Shown: positions 1-7,812, counted from the stretch's first letter. The stretch: DNA of 64,000 nucleotides from Halorubrum trapanicum (GCF_002355655.1 NZ_AP017569.1:2046001-2110000), one strand, 5' to 3'. Numbers and translations are program-made. The notes: generated from the letters alone by a model not told the origin.

Positions 1-875
1 TGGCTCAGCACGGCCGAGAGCCGCTTACAGCGGTCACGGTACTTCTCGACGGCGATCTCGCGCTGGCGTTCGAGCGTCTCGTCGGTCACCTCGGGGGTGA
101 CGAACGGGTTGCCGTCGCGGTCGGAGCCCGCCCACGAGCGGAACTCGAAGAGCTTCGGGCAGTCGACGTCGTCGTACTCCTTCGAGATGGTCTCCTCGAA
201 CTCCTCGTAGGCGTCGCCGACGACGTCGAAGAGGGTGTTCTCGAGGTACCACTGGACGTTTCGCGCCTCGTCTTCCGGCTCGGGCGCCCGCTGGCGGACC
301 TGTCGGGTGCCCCACAGGCTGGTCACCTCGGCGGTGACGTCGCGCCAGACGGCGCGCCGCTCGCGGTCGGTGAGGTTGCGCTCGTCGAGCTCTCCCAGGT
401 GGTTCGCGATGGAACGGAGCTTGGACTTCACGGTCGATCGCCGGGCCTCCGTCGGGTGGGCGGTGAACGTCGGCTCGATGAGCACGTCGGCGAGCAGCTC
501 CTCTAACTCGTCGGCGTCGACGCCGGCCTCGGCGAACTCGGCGATCGTCGCGTCGAAGGAGTCGTGGAGGGCGGTCCCGTCGTCGGCGTTCCGGACCGCG
601 CGGACGCGCTCGCGCTCCTCGGCGAGGTTGATCAGTTCGAAGTAGGTCGTGAACGCGCGGGCGACGACCTCCTCGCGGGTCGTCGAGAGATCGTCGACCG
701 CCTCGTGGAGGGCGTCGCGGTTCGGGGCGTCGCCCCGCCGGTAGTCGATCGCCGCGTTCCGTAGCGTCTCGACCGTCTCGTACGCCTCGGTCGAGGCTTG
801 CGCGGCCAAGACGTCTCCCACCAGCGCCCCGAGTTCCCGAACGTCCGTCCGCACGTCCCGATTGTGCAACTTCAT
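1..875 (-). CDS. ppc: Phosphoenolpyruvate carboxylase, N-terminal part (cut by window edge)
   Basis: Carboxylates phosphoenolpyruvate with bicarbonate to oxaloacetate, refilling the TCA cycle in the cytoplasm. Only about 291 N-terminal codons are inside the window; the rest of this roughly 900-residue family lies beyond base 1. The reading frame runs from ATG at 875 without a stop. The PEPC signature TAHPTEARR with its catalytic His is near residue 140, and SWAGSDRDGNPFVTP near residue 265 is the second conserved block (GSDRDGNP). The start gives MKLHNRDVRTDVRELG, typical of haloarchaeal PEPC. A TTTTAA box lies about 25-30 nt upstream, and a cluster of inverted repeats at 916-960 may be its control region. 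The family assignment is very secure. Confidence 0.95.
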   Translation of the reverse strand, partial: MKLHNRDVRTDVRELGALVGDVLAAQASTEAYETVETLRNAAIDYRRGDAPNRDALHEAVDDLSTTREEVVARAFTTYFELINLAEERERVRAVRNADDGTALHDSFDATIAEFAEAGVDADELEELLADVLIEPTFTAHPTEARRSTVKSKLRSIANHLGELDERNLTDRERRAVWRDVTAEVTSLWGTRQVRQRAPEPEDEARNVQWYLENTLFDVVGDAYEEFEETISKEYDDVDCPKLFEFRSWAGSDRDGNPFVTPEVTDETLERQREIAVEKYRDRCKRLSAVLS

Positions 876-915
876 ACCACGCACACTGCGGTCGCGATCG
901 GTTAAAACCGCGGTC

Positions 916-960
916 TGAACGAATGTTTGCCTCGGTTTCGAGTAAATTCGTTCACGAACG
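916..960. promoter_or_regulatory. Inverted-repeat cluster between ppc and the Rieske gene
   Basis: TGAACGAAT (916-924) and ATTCGTTCA (946-954) are perfect 9-nt inverted arms. The second arm overlaps CGTTC-AC-GAACG (949-960), so the half-site GAACG occurs three times. A separate short palindrome, CGGTTAAAACCG, lies closer to ppc and contains its probable TATA box. The cluster is 41 nt or more upstream of the ppc start and about 140 nt upstream of the Rieske start. It looks like a transcription-factor site; the factor is unknown. Confidence 0.4.
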
Positions 961-1098
961 TTTCTGTGTGACCGGCGCCGAGACGCCGCGGCCATCGGTG
1001 CCCGACTCGAGGCGTCGGTGTTGGCCGATGAGGACCCCGATTCTCGCGCCGGTGGAGGGTTCGTCACCCTTTTTACCGATCCAACCCCAGGTGCGAGT

Positions 1099-1938
1099 AT
1101 GAGTGCGTCCGACAAGTATCCGTCTGAGTCCGGGCGGCGACGCTTCGTGAAGGGCGTCGTCGGCGGCGCGGCCCTCGCGGGGGTCGGCGCGATGGGGTCG
1201 GCGACCGTGAACACCCTGACGACCGCCGGCGGCGTCGGCGGCGGGTCGACGATCGCGAAGACGATCGCACAGACCGGCGGTCCGGCGCCCCGCGGGCTCC
1301 CGCAGATTCCGGTCCAGGTCACCGACGAGGGCTACATCGAGGGAATCTGGCCCGAGACGACCACCGTCACCCAGGAGGGACAGGAGATCGAGGTCGCCCA
1401 AGAGGAGCTCGGCGGATTCACCTACTCCGGCGCGTGGTTCCAGTACTGCGGCGTCGAGTCCCAAGAGAACGTCCAGCCGAACTTCGAGTCGGACAACCTG
1501 TTCCGGTCCGCGAGCGCCCCGCCGTACGACTGGCAGTCGAACACCTACTCGGGCGGCGACCGGATCCACATCGACGACTTCTCGGACTACACCGAGTGGG
1601 GCAACGGGATCGGCAGCGACGGCGTCGGCAAGCCGGCGTCGGTCACGTGGCGCTCCGAGGACGCCGAGACGAACCTCGGCGCGATCGTCATCCGCTCGCC
1701 CCAGATCGAGGAGGCGGCCCAGAACGACGAGTGGCTACAGGCGTCGACCGACCAGGGGTTCATGGCGTACCTCAACGTCTGTACGCACTTCTGTTGTATC
1801 CCGGGCTACAAGGTGCTAGAGGAGTCCGCCCGCTACGACGCCGCCAACGGGACCTACTGCGTCTGCCACCAGTCGACGTACGACCCGTTCACCATCGAAG
1901 AGGCGCTGTTCATCGCGCGGCCCCGCCCGGAAGAGTAA
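1099..1938 (+). CDS. Tat-exported Rieske [2Fe-2S] protein
   Basis: Probable electron-transfer Rieske protein on the outer face of the cytoplasmic membrane, likely partner of a cytochrome b in a quinol-oxidising complex; no cytochrome b gene is adjacent here. The 279-aa protein starts with a twin-arginine signal (GRRRFVKGVVGG, residues 12-23) followed by a hydrophobic segment that may stay as an anchor. Cluster ligands are C228 and H230 (CTHFCC) and C254 and H257 (CVCH); C233 and C256 are placed for the structural disulfide. ATG at 1099 was chosen over the longer frame because it puts the Tat motif near the N-terminus and has a TTTTTAC box upstream. The Rieske fold is certain; the exact complex is inferred. 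Confidence 0.92.
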   Translation: MSASDKYPSESGRRRFVKGVVGGAALAGVGAMGSATVNTLTTAGGVGGGSTIAKTIAQTGGPAPRGLPQIPVQVTDEGYIEGIWPETTTVTQEGQEIEVAQEELGGFTYSGAWFQYCGVESQENVQPNFESDNLFRSASAPPYDWQSNTYSGGDRIHIDDFSDYTEWGNGIGSDGVGKPASVTWRSEDAETNLGAIVIRSPQIEEAAQNDEWLQASTDQGFMAYLNVCTHFCCIPGYKVLEESARYDAANGTYCVCHQSTYDPFTIEEALFIARPRPEE

Positions 1939-2038
1939 CGCGTCCGTCTCGTCCCTGATTTTCTCACCTCCCGATCCGCGTCCCGCACAGCCGACGGTCC
2001 CCGCCGCGCTTTTCACGCCGCTCGCCCGAGGGACCGAC

Positions 2039-2434
2039 ATGAGCGACGACGACCCCGCAGACGCCGACGCGCCCGCCGGAGCCGACGGCTCCGAGACCGC
2101 CGACGATTCGACGGACGCCGCCGAGAGCGCGTCGGCGGACGACGACTTCGAGGCGGAGCTCGCCCGCGCCCGCGACCTCCTCGACGGCGACGACGTCGAC
2201 GCGGTCCACGTCGGCGTCGTCCGCGACGGCGAGGTCGACACCACGTTCGCCCAGCGCACCGACGACGACGCCGACGGCGCCGGGCTCCGGGCGCTCGCGC
2301 TGCTCGCCGCGCACGTCAGGCTGGTCGCGGGCGAGGCGGGCGTCGAGCCTTCGACCGTCGCCGGCGACGCCGCGACGCTCGCGGGACAAGTGGAACAGAT
2401 CCCGGCCAGCACCGACCAGATCCCCGACGAGTAG
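2039..2434 (+). CDS. Acidic hypothetical protein
   Basis: 131-aa soluble protein with no recognised catalytic motif. Residues 1-35 are almost entirely Asp, Glu, Ala and Ser (disordered halophilic tail). The rest forms a small alpha/beta-looking domain containing VHVGVVRDGEVDTTF and a helical stretch GLRALALLAAHVRLVAGEAG. The ATG at 2039 begins 100 nt after the Rieske stop in the same orientation, and the next gene is convergent, so it may be co-transcribed with the Rieske gene. The composition and GC-rich third positions support real coding. Function unknown. Confidence 0.7.
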   Translation: MSDDDPADADAPAGADGSETADDSTDAAESASADDDFEAELARARDLLDGDDVDAVHVGVVRDGEVDTTFAQRTDDDADGAGLRALALLAAHVRLVAGEAGVEPSTVAGDAATLAGQVEQIPASTDQIPDE

Positions 2435-2510
2435 CTCGACACCGCGTCCCGCCAAACAGTTCGGGCCGCGCGCGCCGTCGAGCCCGTTCGTCGGTCGAGC
2501 CCGTCCTCCG

Positions 2511-2993
2511 TCAGGGCTCGCTGGACCGGATCCGGCGGAGCTGGTGGGTCACGCCCGCGAGCGCGACGAGCAGGACCGCGAGGTTGAAGACGGCGAGCGC
2601 CACGGACTGGTAGGCCGGGTCGAACCACGTGCGGATCGCGTTGCCGGACTGGCTGTAGAAGCCCCAGCCGGCCACGACCGCGAGCAGCGACAGCGCGGCC
2701 AGCCCGACGCGGTCGAGCAGACCGCGGAGGTCGTCGGTCGAGAGGCGGTCCAAGCCCGAGGAGTCGACCGGCTCCGTCCATCCGTTCGCGTCGGTGTCCT
2801 CGGCGTCCGCCGCCGTGCGGTCGGGAGCGGTCGCCGTGCGTTCGGGGTCCGTGCGGTCGGTCGCGTCGGTGTCGTCTGTCATTGGCTGTGGTGGGTCGGG
2901 GGTGTGGTCGCCGTCGTCGGTCGCGGGGTCCGTCGCCGGTTCGTCGGCGTCCGGATCGTCGGTCGGGCCGTCGAGGGGCCGGTCGTCCGTCAT
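2511..2993 (-). CDS. Small membrane protein with acidic N-terminal tail
   Basis: 160-aa protein, second gene of a two-gene minus-strand unit: its start overlaps the stop of the upstream PGF-CTERM gene by 4 nt (ATGA), which implies translational coupling. The first ~85 residues are a low-complexity Asp/Thr/Pro tail. Two hydrophobic segments follow (LAALSLLAVVAGWGFY near 100-115 and LAVFNLAVLLVALAGV near 133-148), with a short basic C-terminal end. An internal Met at residue 38 is an alternative start. No family function is known to me. Confidence 0.75.
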   Translation of the reverse strand: MTDDRPLDGPTDDPDADEPATDPATDDGDHTPDPPQPMTDDTDATDRTDPERTATAPDRTAADAEDTDANGWTEPVDSSGLDRLSTDDLRGLLDRVGLAALSLLAVVAGWGFYSQSGNAIRTWFDPAYQSVALAVFNLAVLLVALAGVTHQLRRIRSSEP

Positions 2994-4006
2994 CGTCGCC
3001 TCCGCGCGGTCAGCGCCGCGACGACGAGCGCGACGAGCGCGACGAGCGGGCCGAAGCCGGGCGTCGAGCCGTCAGTGGCGCCGTCGCCCGGCGGTGCGGC
3101 GTCGGCGCCGTCACCACCCTCGCCGCCGACGTCGTCACGCTCGAAGTCCTCGACGGAGAACTGGACGTCGCGGACCGTCTCGTTCGCGGTGATCGTCTCC
3201 CGCGGGTTCAGGTTCGCGACGCCCTGCGTCTCGTCGACGAGCACGTCGTCGTCGAACAGCGCGGCGTCGACGTAGTAGTTGTAGCCGCTCGGGACCTCGA
3301 CGGTCGCCGTGACGGTGTCGGTGCGGCCGGGGCGGACCGCGCCGACGGTCTCCGTCGCCTCCGCGGCGATCACGTTCGACTCCGCCTGCCGGAGGTAGAG
3401 GCGGAGTTCGACGTCGTCGGAGGCCTGGTCGCCTCGGTTCGTCACCGAGACGGCGGTCGACAGCGTCGCCGTCTCGTTGTCGGCCTCGACGACGCTCACC
3501 GCGACGGTCGGCCAGACCGTCCCCTCGGTGAAGCCGACCTGCGTGTCCGCGTAGTCGGGCGTGAGCGCCGCGACGCCGGCGATCCGGGTGGTCTGCTGCT
3601 CGCGGCGCTGATCGTCCGCGAAGACGACCGTCTCGATGCGGTAGCCGCCCTCGCGCTCGACGGTGACGGTGCCGTTGACGGTGCGCTCGCCGTCGATGTC
3701 GACGTCGCCGACCTCGACCGTGGTCTCGTCGACGAGGAGGCCGGACTCGGCGCCGATCGCGCGGTGGCGCACCGTGACGTTCTCGACCGTCCCGCCGCGG
3801 TGGCGGAGGTCGGTGCCGAGCCGGAGCTCCGCGGTCTCGCCTCGCACGTCACCGGGCGCGACGGTCGTGCCGGCGATATCGATCCGCCCGGGCGGCTCGT
3901 CCGTCGCTCGGGGGTCGCTGATGGCGCCGGGCGCGGCGACGGCGCCGACCGCGCTCGCGACGAGGAGGGCGGCGGCCGCCGCCAGGAGGGCCGTGCGGGT
4001 GTCCAT
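2990..4006 (-). CDS. Secreted PGF-CTERM surface protein
   Basis: 338-aa exported protein. Residues 1-25 are a Sec-type signal peptide (RTALLAAAAALLVASAVGAV), the middle is all beta with repeated CARDB/Ig-like features (for example NVTVRHRAIGAESG), and the C-terminus carries the archaeosortase A signal: PGF at 316-318, a hydrophobic stretch, then RRRR at 335-338. Such proteins are processed by ArtA and anchored through a lipid at the S-layer. A TATA box (CTTATAT, 4029-4034 region) sits 27 nt upstream of the ATG, consistent with a leaderless transcript. Substrate or role unknown. Confidence 0.85.
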   Translation of the reverse strand: MDTRTALLAAAAALLVASAVGAVAAPGAISDPRATDEPPGRIDIAGTTVAPGDVRGETAELRLGTDLRHRGGTVENVTVRHRAIGAESGLLVDETTVEVGDVDIDGERTVNGTVTVEREGGYRIETVVFADDQRREQQTTRIAGVAALTPDYADTQVGFTEGTVWPTVAVSVVEADNETATLSTAVSVTNRGDQASDDVELRLYLRQAESNVIAAEATETVGAVRPGRTDTVTATVEVPSGYNYYVDAALFDDDVLVDETQGVANLNPRETITANETVRDVQFSVEDFERDDVGGEGGDGADAAPPGDGATDGSTPGFGPLVALVALVVAALTARRRR

Positions 4007-4075
4007 ACGCGACCCCTCACGACCGCGATATAAGTGCTTTGTCCGGGATTCGCTCCGGGCGGTCCGGAACCGGTC

Positions 4076-4606
4076 TCAGAGGACGCGGTACCGCCCGTTC
4101 GACTCGGTGACCTCGCCGCGGCGCGCGAGGCGGGTCAGGATCTCGCGGGCCGCGTCGGCGGGAACTCCCTCCGTCGCGGCCCGCTCTATAACCGCCGACT
4201 CGGTGGGGTCGTCGACCGCGTCGACCGCGTCGCGAACGACCTCGGTCCGGCTCCGCGAGCCGCCTCCGCCGCCCTCCGCGCGCTCGCCGGCCTCGTCGAC
4301 CGCGTCGGCGTCGAGCCCGGACGCTTCGAGGTACTCGCGGTCGTCGATGCCGGCGTCCTCGACGGCGGCTTCCAGCTCCGAGACGTGGTCGACGTCCGCG
4401 AACGCGGCGCTGTCGCCGCGCTTCTTCGCGAGGAGCGCCGACCGAGCCTCCCGCGCGGCCGCGCGGTCCTCGGACTCGAAGAACCGCTTGAGCTTGGCGG
4501 TCCGGTGGGTCTTGCCGCACCGCGAGCACTGCGCCGTCTCGCTCGTCTCCGGGTCCGTCACCAGCCACATGTTGGCGCACTCGTTACAGCCGACGACCGC
4601 GTACAT
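4076..4606 (-). CDS. Zinc-ribbon protein with C-terminal winged-helix-like domain (DUF5817-like)
   Basis: 176-aa cytoplasmic protein. The N-terminus has two CxxC pairs (CNEC near residue 7 and CSRCGK near residue 27) that would bind one zinc. A charged helical middle part and a Gly/Ser linker follow, then a C-terminal domain with a helix-turn-helix look (ESAVIERAATEGVPADAAREI, EILTRLARRGEV, ESNGRYRVL). The architecture suggests a nucleic-acid-binding regulator. The ATG at 4606 was preferred over longer in-frame extensions because those run into the GC-rich repeat element. Function not established. Confidence 0.8.
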   Translation of the reverse strand: MYAVVGCNECANMWLVTDPETSETAQCSRCGKTHRTAKLKRFFESEDRAAAREARSALLAKKRGDSAAFADVDHVSELEAAVEDAGIDDREYLEASGLDADAVDEAGERAEGGGGGSRSRTEVVRDAVDAVDDPTESAVIERAATEGVPADAAREILTRLARRGEVTESNGRYRVL

Positions 4607-4682
4607 ACGAGGGGATTCGCCGGCCCCGAATTTGAACCCTCGGCTCCGAGACGCGGCCGCGCCCGCGAACACCTCACACGAT

Positions 4683-4935
4683 GCGGTGGCGCGTGCCTGC
4701 GAGGCCGCCCCGCGGCCGAGCAGCACGCGCGAGGGACGCGGCGACCGGAGCGAAGCGGAGGGAGCCGCGAGGCTGGGGAGGTGTGAGGTGCTGTGCGGTC
4801 GCGGTGCGGGGTGGGACTCAAAGGGGCAGCCGCGAGGACGAAGCACGACGACGCAAGCACCGCAAGGAGCGAGCGGAGCGAGCGACTGAGGAGCACAGCG
4901 AGTCGCGCAAGTCCTCGCGGCTGGGGCTTTGGAGG
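4683..4935 (+). repeat. Structured GC-rich dispersed element, copy A
   Basis: One of five related intergenic elements (A-E). The copy runs from GCGGTGGCGCGTGCC to GGCTGGGGCTTTGGAGG. Four stems can be drawn: P1 GCGCGTGC (4689-4696) with GCACGCGC (4723-4730); P2 GGCCGC (4703-4708) with GCGGCC (4712-4717); P3 CGCGGC (4737-4742) with GCCGCG (4764-4769); P4 CAGCCGCGAGGAC (4827-4839) with GTCCTCGCGGCTG (4911-4923). Unpaired blocks such as GAGGCTGGGGAGG and GGGACTCAAAGGGGCAG are shared with the other copies. Frames are not conserved between copies, so it is not coding. Unlike the other copies there is no clear TATA box directly before it. Belongs with copy E to one subfamily. Confidence 0.8.
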
Positions 4936-5225
4936 CGTTCACCGCCGATCCGCTACCAGTCATTTATAAGTAAGCGGCTGGGGCTTTGGAGGAGTTCACC
5001 GCCGATCCGCTACCAGTCATTTATAAGTAAGCGGCTGGGGCTTTGGAGGCGCTCACCGCCGATCCGCTACCAGTCATTTATAAGTAAGCGGCTGGGGCTT
5101 TGGAGGCGCTCACCGCCGATCCGCTACCAGTCATTTATAAGCGAGCGGCTGGGGCTTTGGGAGTGTTCGTCGTCGATCTACTGTCGGCTATTTATAAGCG
5201 AGCGGCTGGGGCTTTGGCGGTGTTC
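4921..5225 (+). repeat. 57-bp tandem repeat array attached to copy A
   Basis: Units start with CTGGGGCTTTGG at 4921, 4978, 5035, 5092, 5149 and 5206, an exact 57-bp spacing. The first four are nearly identical, the fifth is diverged and the sixth is cut short. Each full unit holds a small hairpin (GGCG-TTCAC-CGCC type) and a box ATTTATAAG near its end that resembles a haloarchaeal TATA box. The first unit overlaps the right arm of stem P4 of copy A. 57 is a multiple of three, but the sister arrays have spacings of 56, 57 and 66, which argues against a coding repeat. Confidence 0.9.
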
Positions 5226-5302
5226 TGCCGAGAGTGATCCGCGGTCTCGCCTCATCAACCGCTGACCGAGAATCGATCAAAAACCACCCCGAACCCCACG
5301 TA

Positions 5303-6169
5303 TCAGTCCGATTCGATCTCGTTCGCGGCCGCGAGCACCGCGTCGTGGAGGGCGCCGTTCGAGGCGACGAGCCCTTTCGAGTCGTGCCGCCAGCGGTTTC
5401 CGTCCAGATCCGTCACGCGCCCGCCCGCCTGCCGGATCACGAAGACCCCCGCGACCGTGTCCCACGGGTTCGCGCGGAGATTCGTGATCGTCCCCTCCAG
5501 CCCGCCGGCCGCGACGGTCGGGAGCACCACCTGCGCGGCGCCGAGCCGGCGCATGTCGCCGAAGCGCGTGACGATCGCCTCGCACGCGCGGGCGTACTCG
5601 TCGCGGGCGTCGTAGGCCCACCAGATCGTCGGGTCGACGGCCGCGTCGCGGGGCTCGTCCACGTCGCTCACCGCGATCGGCTCGCCGTTGCGGTACGCGC
5701 CCGTGGCGTCGGCGGTGTAGGTGTCGCCGAGCGCGGGCGCGACGATCGCGGCCGCGACGGGCTCGCCGTCGACCACGGCCGCGACCGCGGTGGCCCAGAT
5801 CCGCACGTCGCGGACGTAGTTGTTCGTGCCGTCGATGGGGTCGATCACCCACGCGGGGCCGTCGTCGGGCACGGTCTTGCGCTCGTCCTCCTCCTCGCCG
5901 ACGACCGCGTCGTCCGGGAACGTCTCGCGGATCGACGCGATGACGGCGCGCTGGGCGGCGCGGTCCGCCTCGGTGACTACGTCGTCCTCGCCCTTCGTCT
6001 CCACCGCGATGTCGCTCCGGAAGTGCTCGTGCGCGACCGCGGCGCCCGCCTCCGCGGCGCGCTTCGCGACGGCAGCACGCTCGGCGACATCGTCCGCGCG
6101 GTCCGCGACGGGGGAGGGCTCGTCGGCGCGGTCGCCCGGGGCGGCGCCGCGCTCGGCTTCGTCGGTCAT
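5303..6169 (-). CDS. Inositol monophosphatase-family phosphatase (SuhB/IMPase/FBPase type)
   Basis: 288-aa Mg-dependent, Li-sensitive-type phosphatase fold. Metal ligands are visible: GEE at 91-93, the DPIDGTNN signature at 110-117 and D237 in NPWDTVAG. The family hydrolyses inositol-1-phosphate, fructose-1,6-bisphosphate or related sugar phosphates; archaeal members often act on several substrates, so the true substrate is open. The first ~30 residues are an acidic extension ahead of the catalytic fold, so a later start is possible. It is a stand-alone gene; the repeat array A lies just downstream of its stop. Confidence 0.88.
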   Translation of the reverse strand: MTDEAERGAAPGDRADEPSPVADRADDVAERAAVAKRAAEAGAAVAHEHFRSDIAVETKGEDDVVTEADRAAQRAVIASIRETFPDDAVVGEEEDERKTVPDDGPAWVIDPIDGTNNYVRDVRIWATAVAAVVDGEPVAAAIVAPALGDTYTADATGAYRNGEPIAVSDVDEPRDAAVDPTIWWAYDARDEYARACEAIVTRFGDMRRLGAAQVVLPTVAAGGLEGTITNLRANPWDTVAGVFVIRQAGGRVTDLDGNRWRHDSKGLVASNGALHDAVLAAANEIESD

Positions 6170-6286
6170 GGCCCTAGTCGACGCCCCCGACGCGTATAAA
6201 CGTCGGTTCGGCGCGGGCGAGGAGCCGAAATTAACTCAGTTTCGAATCCGAGTACCTTTAAGTGGGTCGCGGTCGGTGAATCGGAT

Positions 6287-6544
6287 ATGGAACCCGAGGA
6301 AGCGGTCCGTCAGCTCGAATACACCATCGACGCCTCGCTCGACGAGATCGGTCAGCGCGCCGCCGCCGGCTACCGGCCCACCTTCGAGCGCGTGGCCGAG
6401 CGCGCGGACGGGGCCGCGGTGTACGACCTCGCGGGCGAGCTCTGTCAGGACGTCGTCGACGGCTCCTGTCCCTCGCCGGCGGAGGCGAACGCGGTCGCCG
6501 AGCGCGTGCTCGACGACTGGGCGTACACCGATGGCGGGGAGTAA
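6287..6544 (+). CDS. Small acidic hypothetical protein
   Basis: 85-aa cytoplasmic protein, largely alpha-helical, with two Cys (C48-region ELCQDVVDGSCPSP). No motif of known function. Its ATG is about 28 nt after a CTTTAAG box at 6255-6262, so the transcript is probably leaderless. It is divergent from the IMPase-family gene. GC content and codon use match the core genome, unlike the low-GC region that begins directly after its stop. Confidence 0.7.
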   Translation: MEPEEAVRQLEYTIDASLDEIGQRAAAGYRPTFERVAERADGAAVYDLAGELCQDVVDGSCPSPAEANAVAERVLDDWAYTDGGE

Positions 6545-6783
6545 GATTAGACGTAACAAAACTATAGTATCAAATCCCGTTATAAAGAGTCCGGGTAATT
6601 AAAGGGAGGTCTGAATACATTCAAGAAGGACTTGACTGGTTTCTGGGTCTACTCAACGTCCTTCTGGCAGTTAATAACCATACTATTGGAAATCATTTGT
6701 GATAGTACGTGCTATCCGTGTGTCATGCCTCTGCTGCGATGTCAACAGGAGCAGACGGATAGCACGAAACAATACGCAAATCC
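6545..6783. other. Low-GC intergenic stretch with two hairpins
   Basis: 239 bp of AT-rich DNA with an abrupt change of composition after the preceding gene. It has no ORF of note. It contains an imperfect inverted repeat at 6624-6665 (AGAAGGAC / GTCCTTCT, with TTGA / TCAA inside) and a strong inverted repeat at 6709-6765 listed separately. The change of composition suggests that this DNA and the following gene were acquired. Confidence 0.5.
6709..6765 (+). promoter_or_regulatory. 11-bp perfect inverted repeat just upstream of the Tat-protein gene
   Basis: GTGCTATCCGT (6709-6719) and ACGGATAGCAC (6755-6765) are perfect complements; CTGCT (6731-6735) and AGCAG (6750-6754) can extend the stem across a bulge. 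The right arm ends 18 nt before the ATG at 6784. It could be a 5' leader structure, an operator, or a remnant of a mobile-element end; the sequence does not decide between these. Confidence 0.45.
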
Positions 6784-7812
6784 ATGAGTAACCGACGGAA
6801 ATTTATGAAGCTGGTCGGAGGTATTGGAGCAGCAACCGTAGCAGGTGGTGCGGGAGTGGTGTCGATGACTGGAGGGGCGGCTGCGTCTACAGTCAGTATC
6901 AGTGCTACTGGGCCCAGTACAGTCTCAAATGATCGTGGGGATGTCAGTAAAGTTACTGTTGATCCCGCGTTTAATGTCAACTGGTCCGGTCTGGACGATG
7001 CAGTCGGGAAGGTCTTCTGGCTTTTGGAAGCAAAGGTCGCTGGTGGTGACTGGCAGCCGATCTACCGTGCGACGCCGTGGCTAAGTGCAGAAGACATCGG
7101 AACTAGCGGCACCTTCAGCCGACCAAACAGTAACAACGGGGGTCTGGGGCCGCTCGTCATCGCTGACGAACAAGGCCGTCCCGACTATGATGGATGGAAT
7201 TGGGGCTCTTACGGGGACGCCGACCTGAGTTCCTTCCTTTCAGGGACGAGCCTTGGGTCCGCGGAGAACTACGTGAACGGGTCTGAACCCGTCGGTAGCG
7301 GCCCGACGCCGCAGAATAACTTCCCGGATCAAAACGCCGGTTACTACGGTGCAGCAAGCGATACGGCTCCATTTGACAACAACAACGATGATGCCGGAAA
7401 TGGATCGTCTGAGACAACGACCGTTCAACTCCGATACACCATTGAACTTCAGCGTCCAAACCTGAGTCAGCTCAAATATCGCGTTGATTATGACCAGATT
7501 GAGGACGTGGCAGATGAAGAAGAGTTCAGCAATCTCGCAGATAGTGAACAGAAATCTATTGCTGTAGAACAGATTGACGGGCTAGAAGAGTCTGATATTG
7601 ACGAAGGTAACTCACGGCTTGTCATGGAGGGAGAAGATGGTTACCAGAGCTTCGACTCGTACAGTGATGGTGCAGGGATTCCGTATAACGTTCTTCGAAA
7701 CAACACGGATCATGTCGGTATCATCGTGGAAACCGCGCAGTTCGGAGTGAGTGCGCAAAATCTCGGCTCTGACTCCGGCGTTACTGGCGACTCTAATACC
7801 GCGGCCGAGTAA
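6784..7812 (+). CDS. Tat-secreted protein of unknown function (low GC)
   Basis: 342 aa with a clear twin-arginine signal (NRRKFMKLVGGIGAATVAGG, residues 3-22) and a likely cleavage after GGAAAS. The mature part is Asn/Asp/Gly/Ser-rich and beta-like, with no Cys ligands, enzyme motif or C-terminal anchor visible, so it is probably released or loosely surface-bound. Codon use includes many A/T-ending codons unlike the flanking genes, which points to horizontal acquisition. A strong hairpin precedes the gene and a terminator-like hairpin follows at 7825. I do not recognise the family. Confidence 0.75.
   Translation: MSNRRKFMKLVGGIGAATVAGGAGVVSMTGGAAASTVSISATGPSTVSNDRGDVSKVTVDPAFNVNWSGLDDAVGKVFWLLEAKVAGGDWQPIYRATPWLSAEDIGTSGTFSRPNSNNGGLGPLVIADEQGRPDYDGWNWGSYGDADLSSFLSGTSLGSAENYVNGSEPVGSGPTPQNNFPDQNAGYYGAASDTAPFDNNNDDAGNGSSETTTVQLRYTIELQRPNLSQLKYRVDYDQIEDVADEEEFSNLADSEQKSIAVEQIDGLEESDIDEGNSRLVMEGEDGYQSFDSYSDGAGIPYNVLRNNTDHVGIIVETAQFGVSAQNLGSDSGVTGDSNTAAE

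Noticed and set aside
4621-4645. tRNA-like T-arm (GGGTTCAAATTC on the minus strand) upstream of the zinc-ribbon gene
   Set aside because: No matching acceptor, D- or anticodon arms nearby, and the T-stem itself needs a G-U pair. I see no tRNA or rRNA gene in the window.
4921-5225. CRISPR array
   Set aside because: Units are contiguous 57-bp repeats without unique spacers, and no cas genes are in the window.
4681-5265. 194-codon plus-strand frame with a 19-residue repeat across element A and its array
   Set aside because: The 57-bp period is a multiple of three by chance; sister arrays have 56- and 66-bp spacings, and the cores of the other copies do not keep the frame while their stems do covary.
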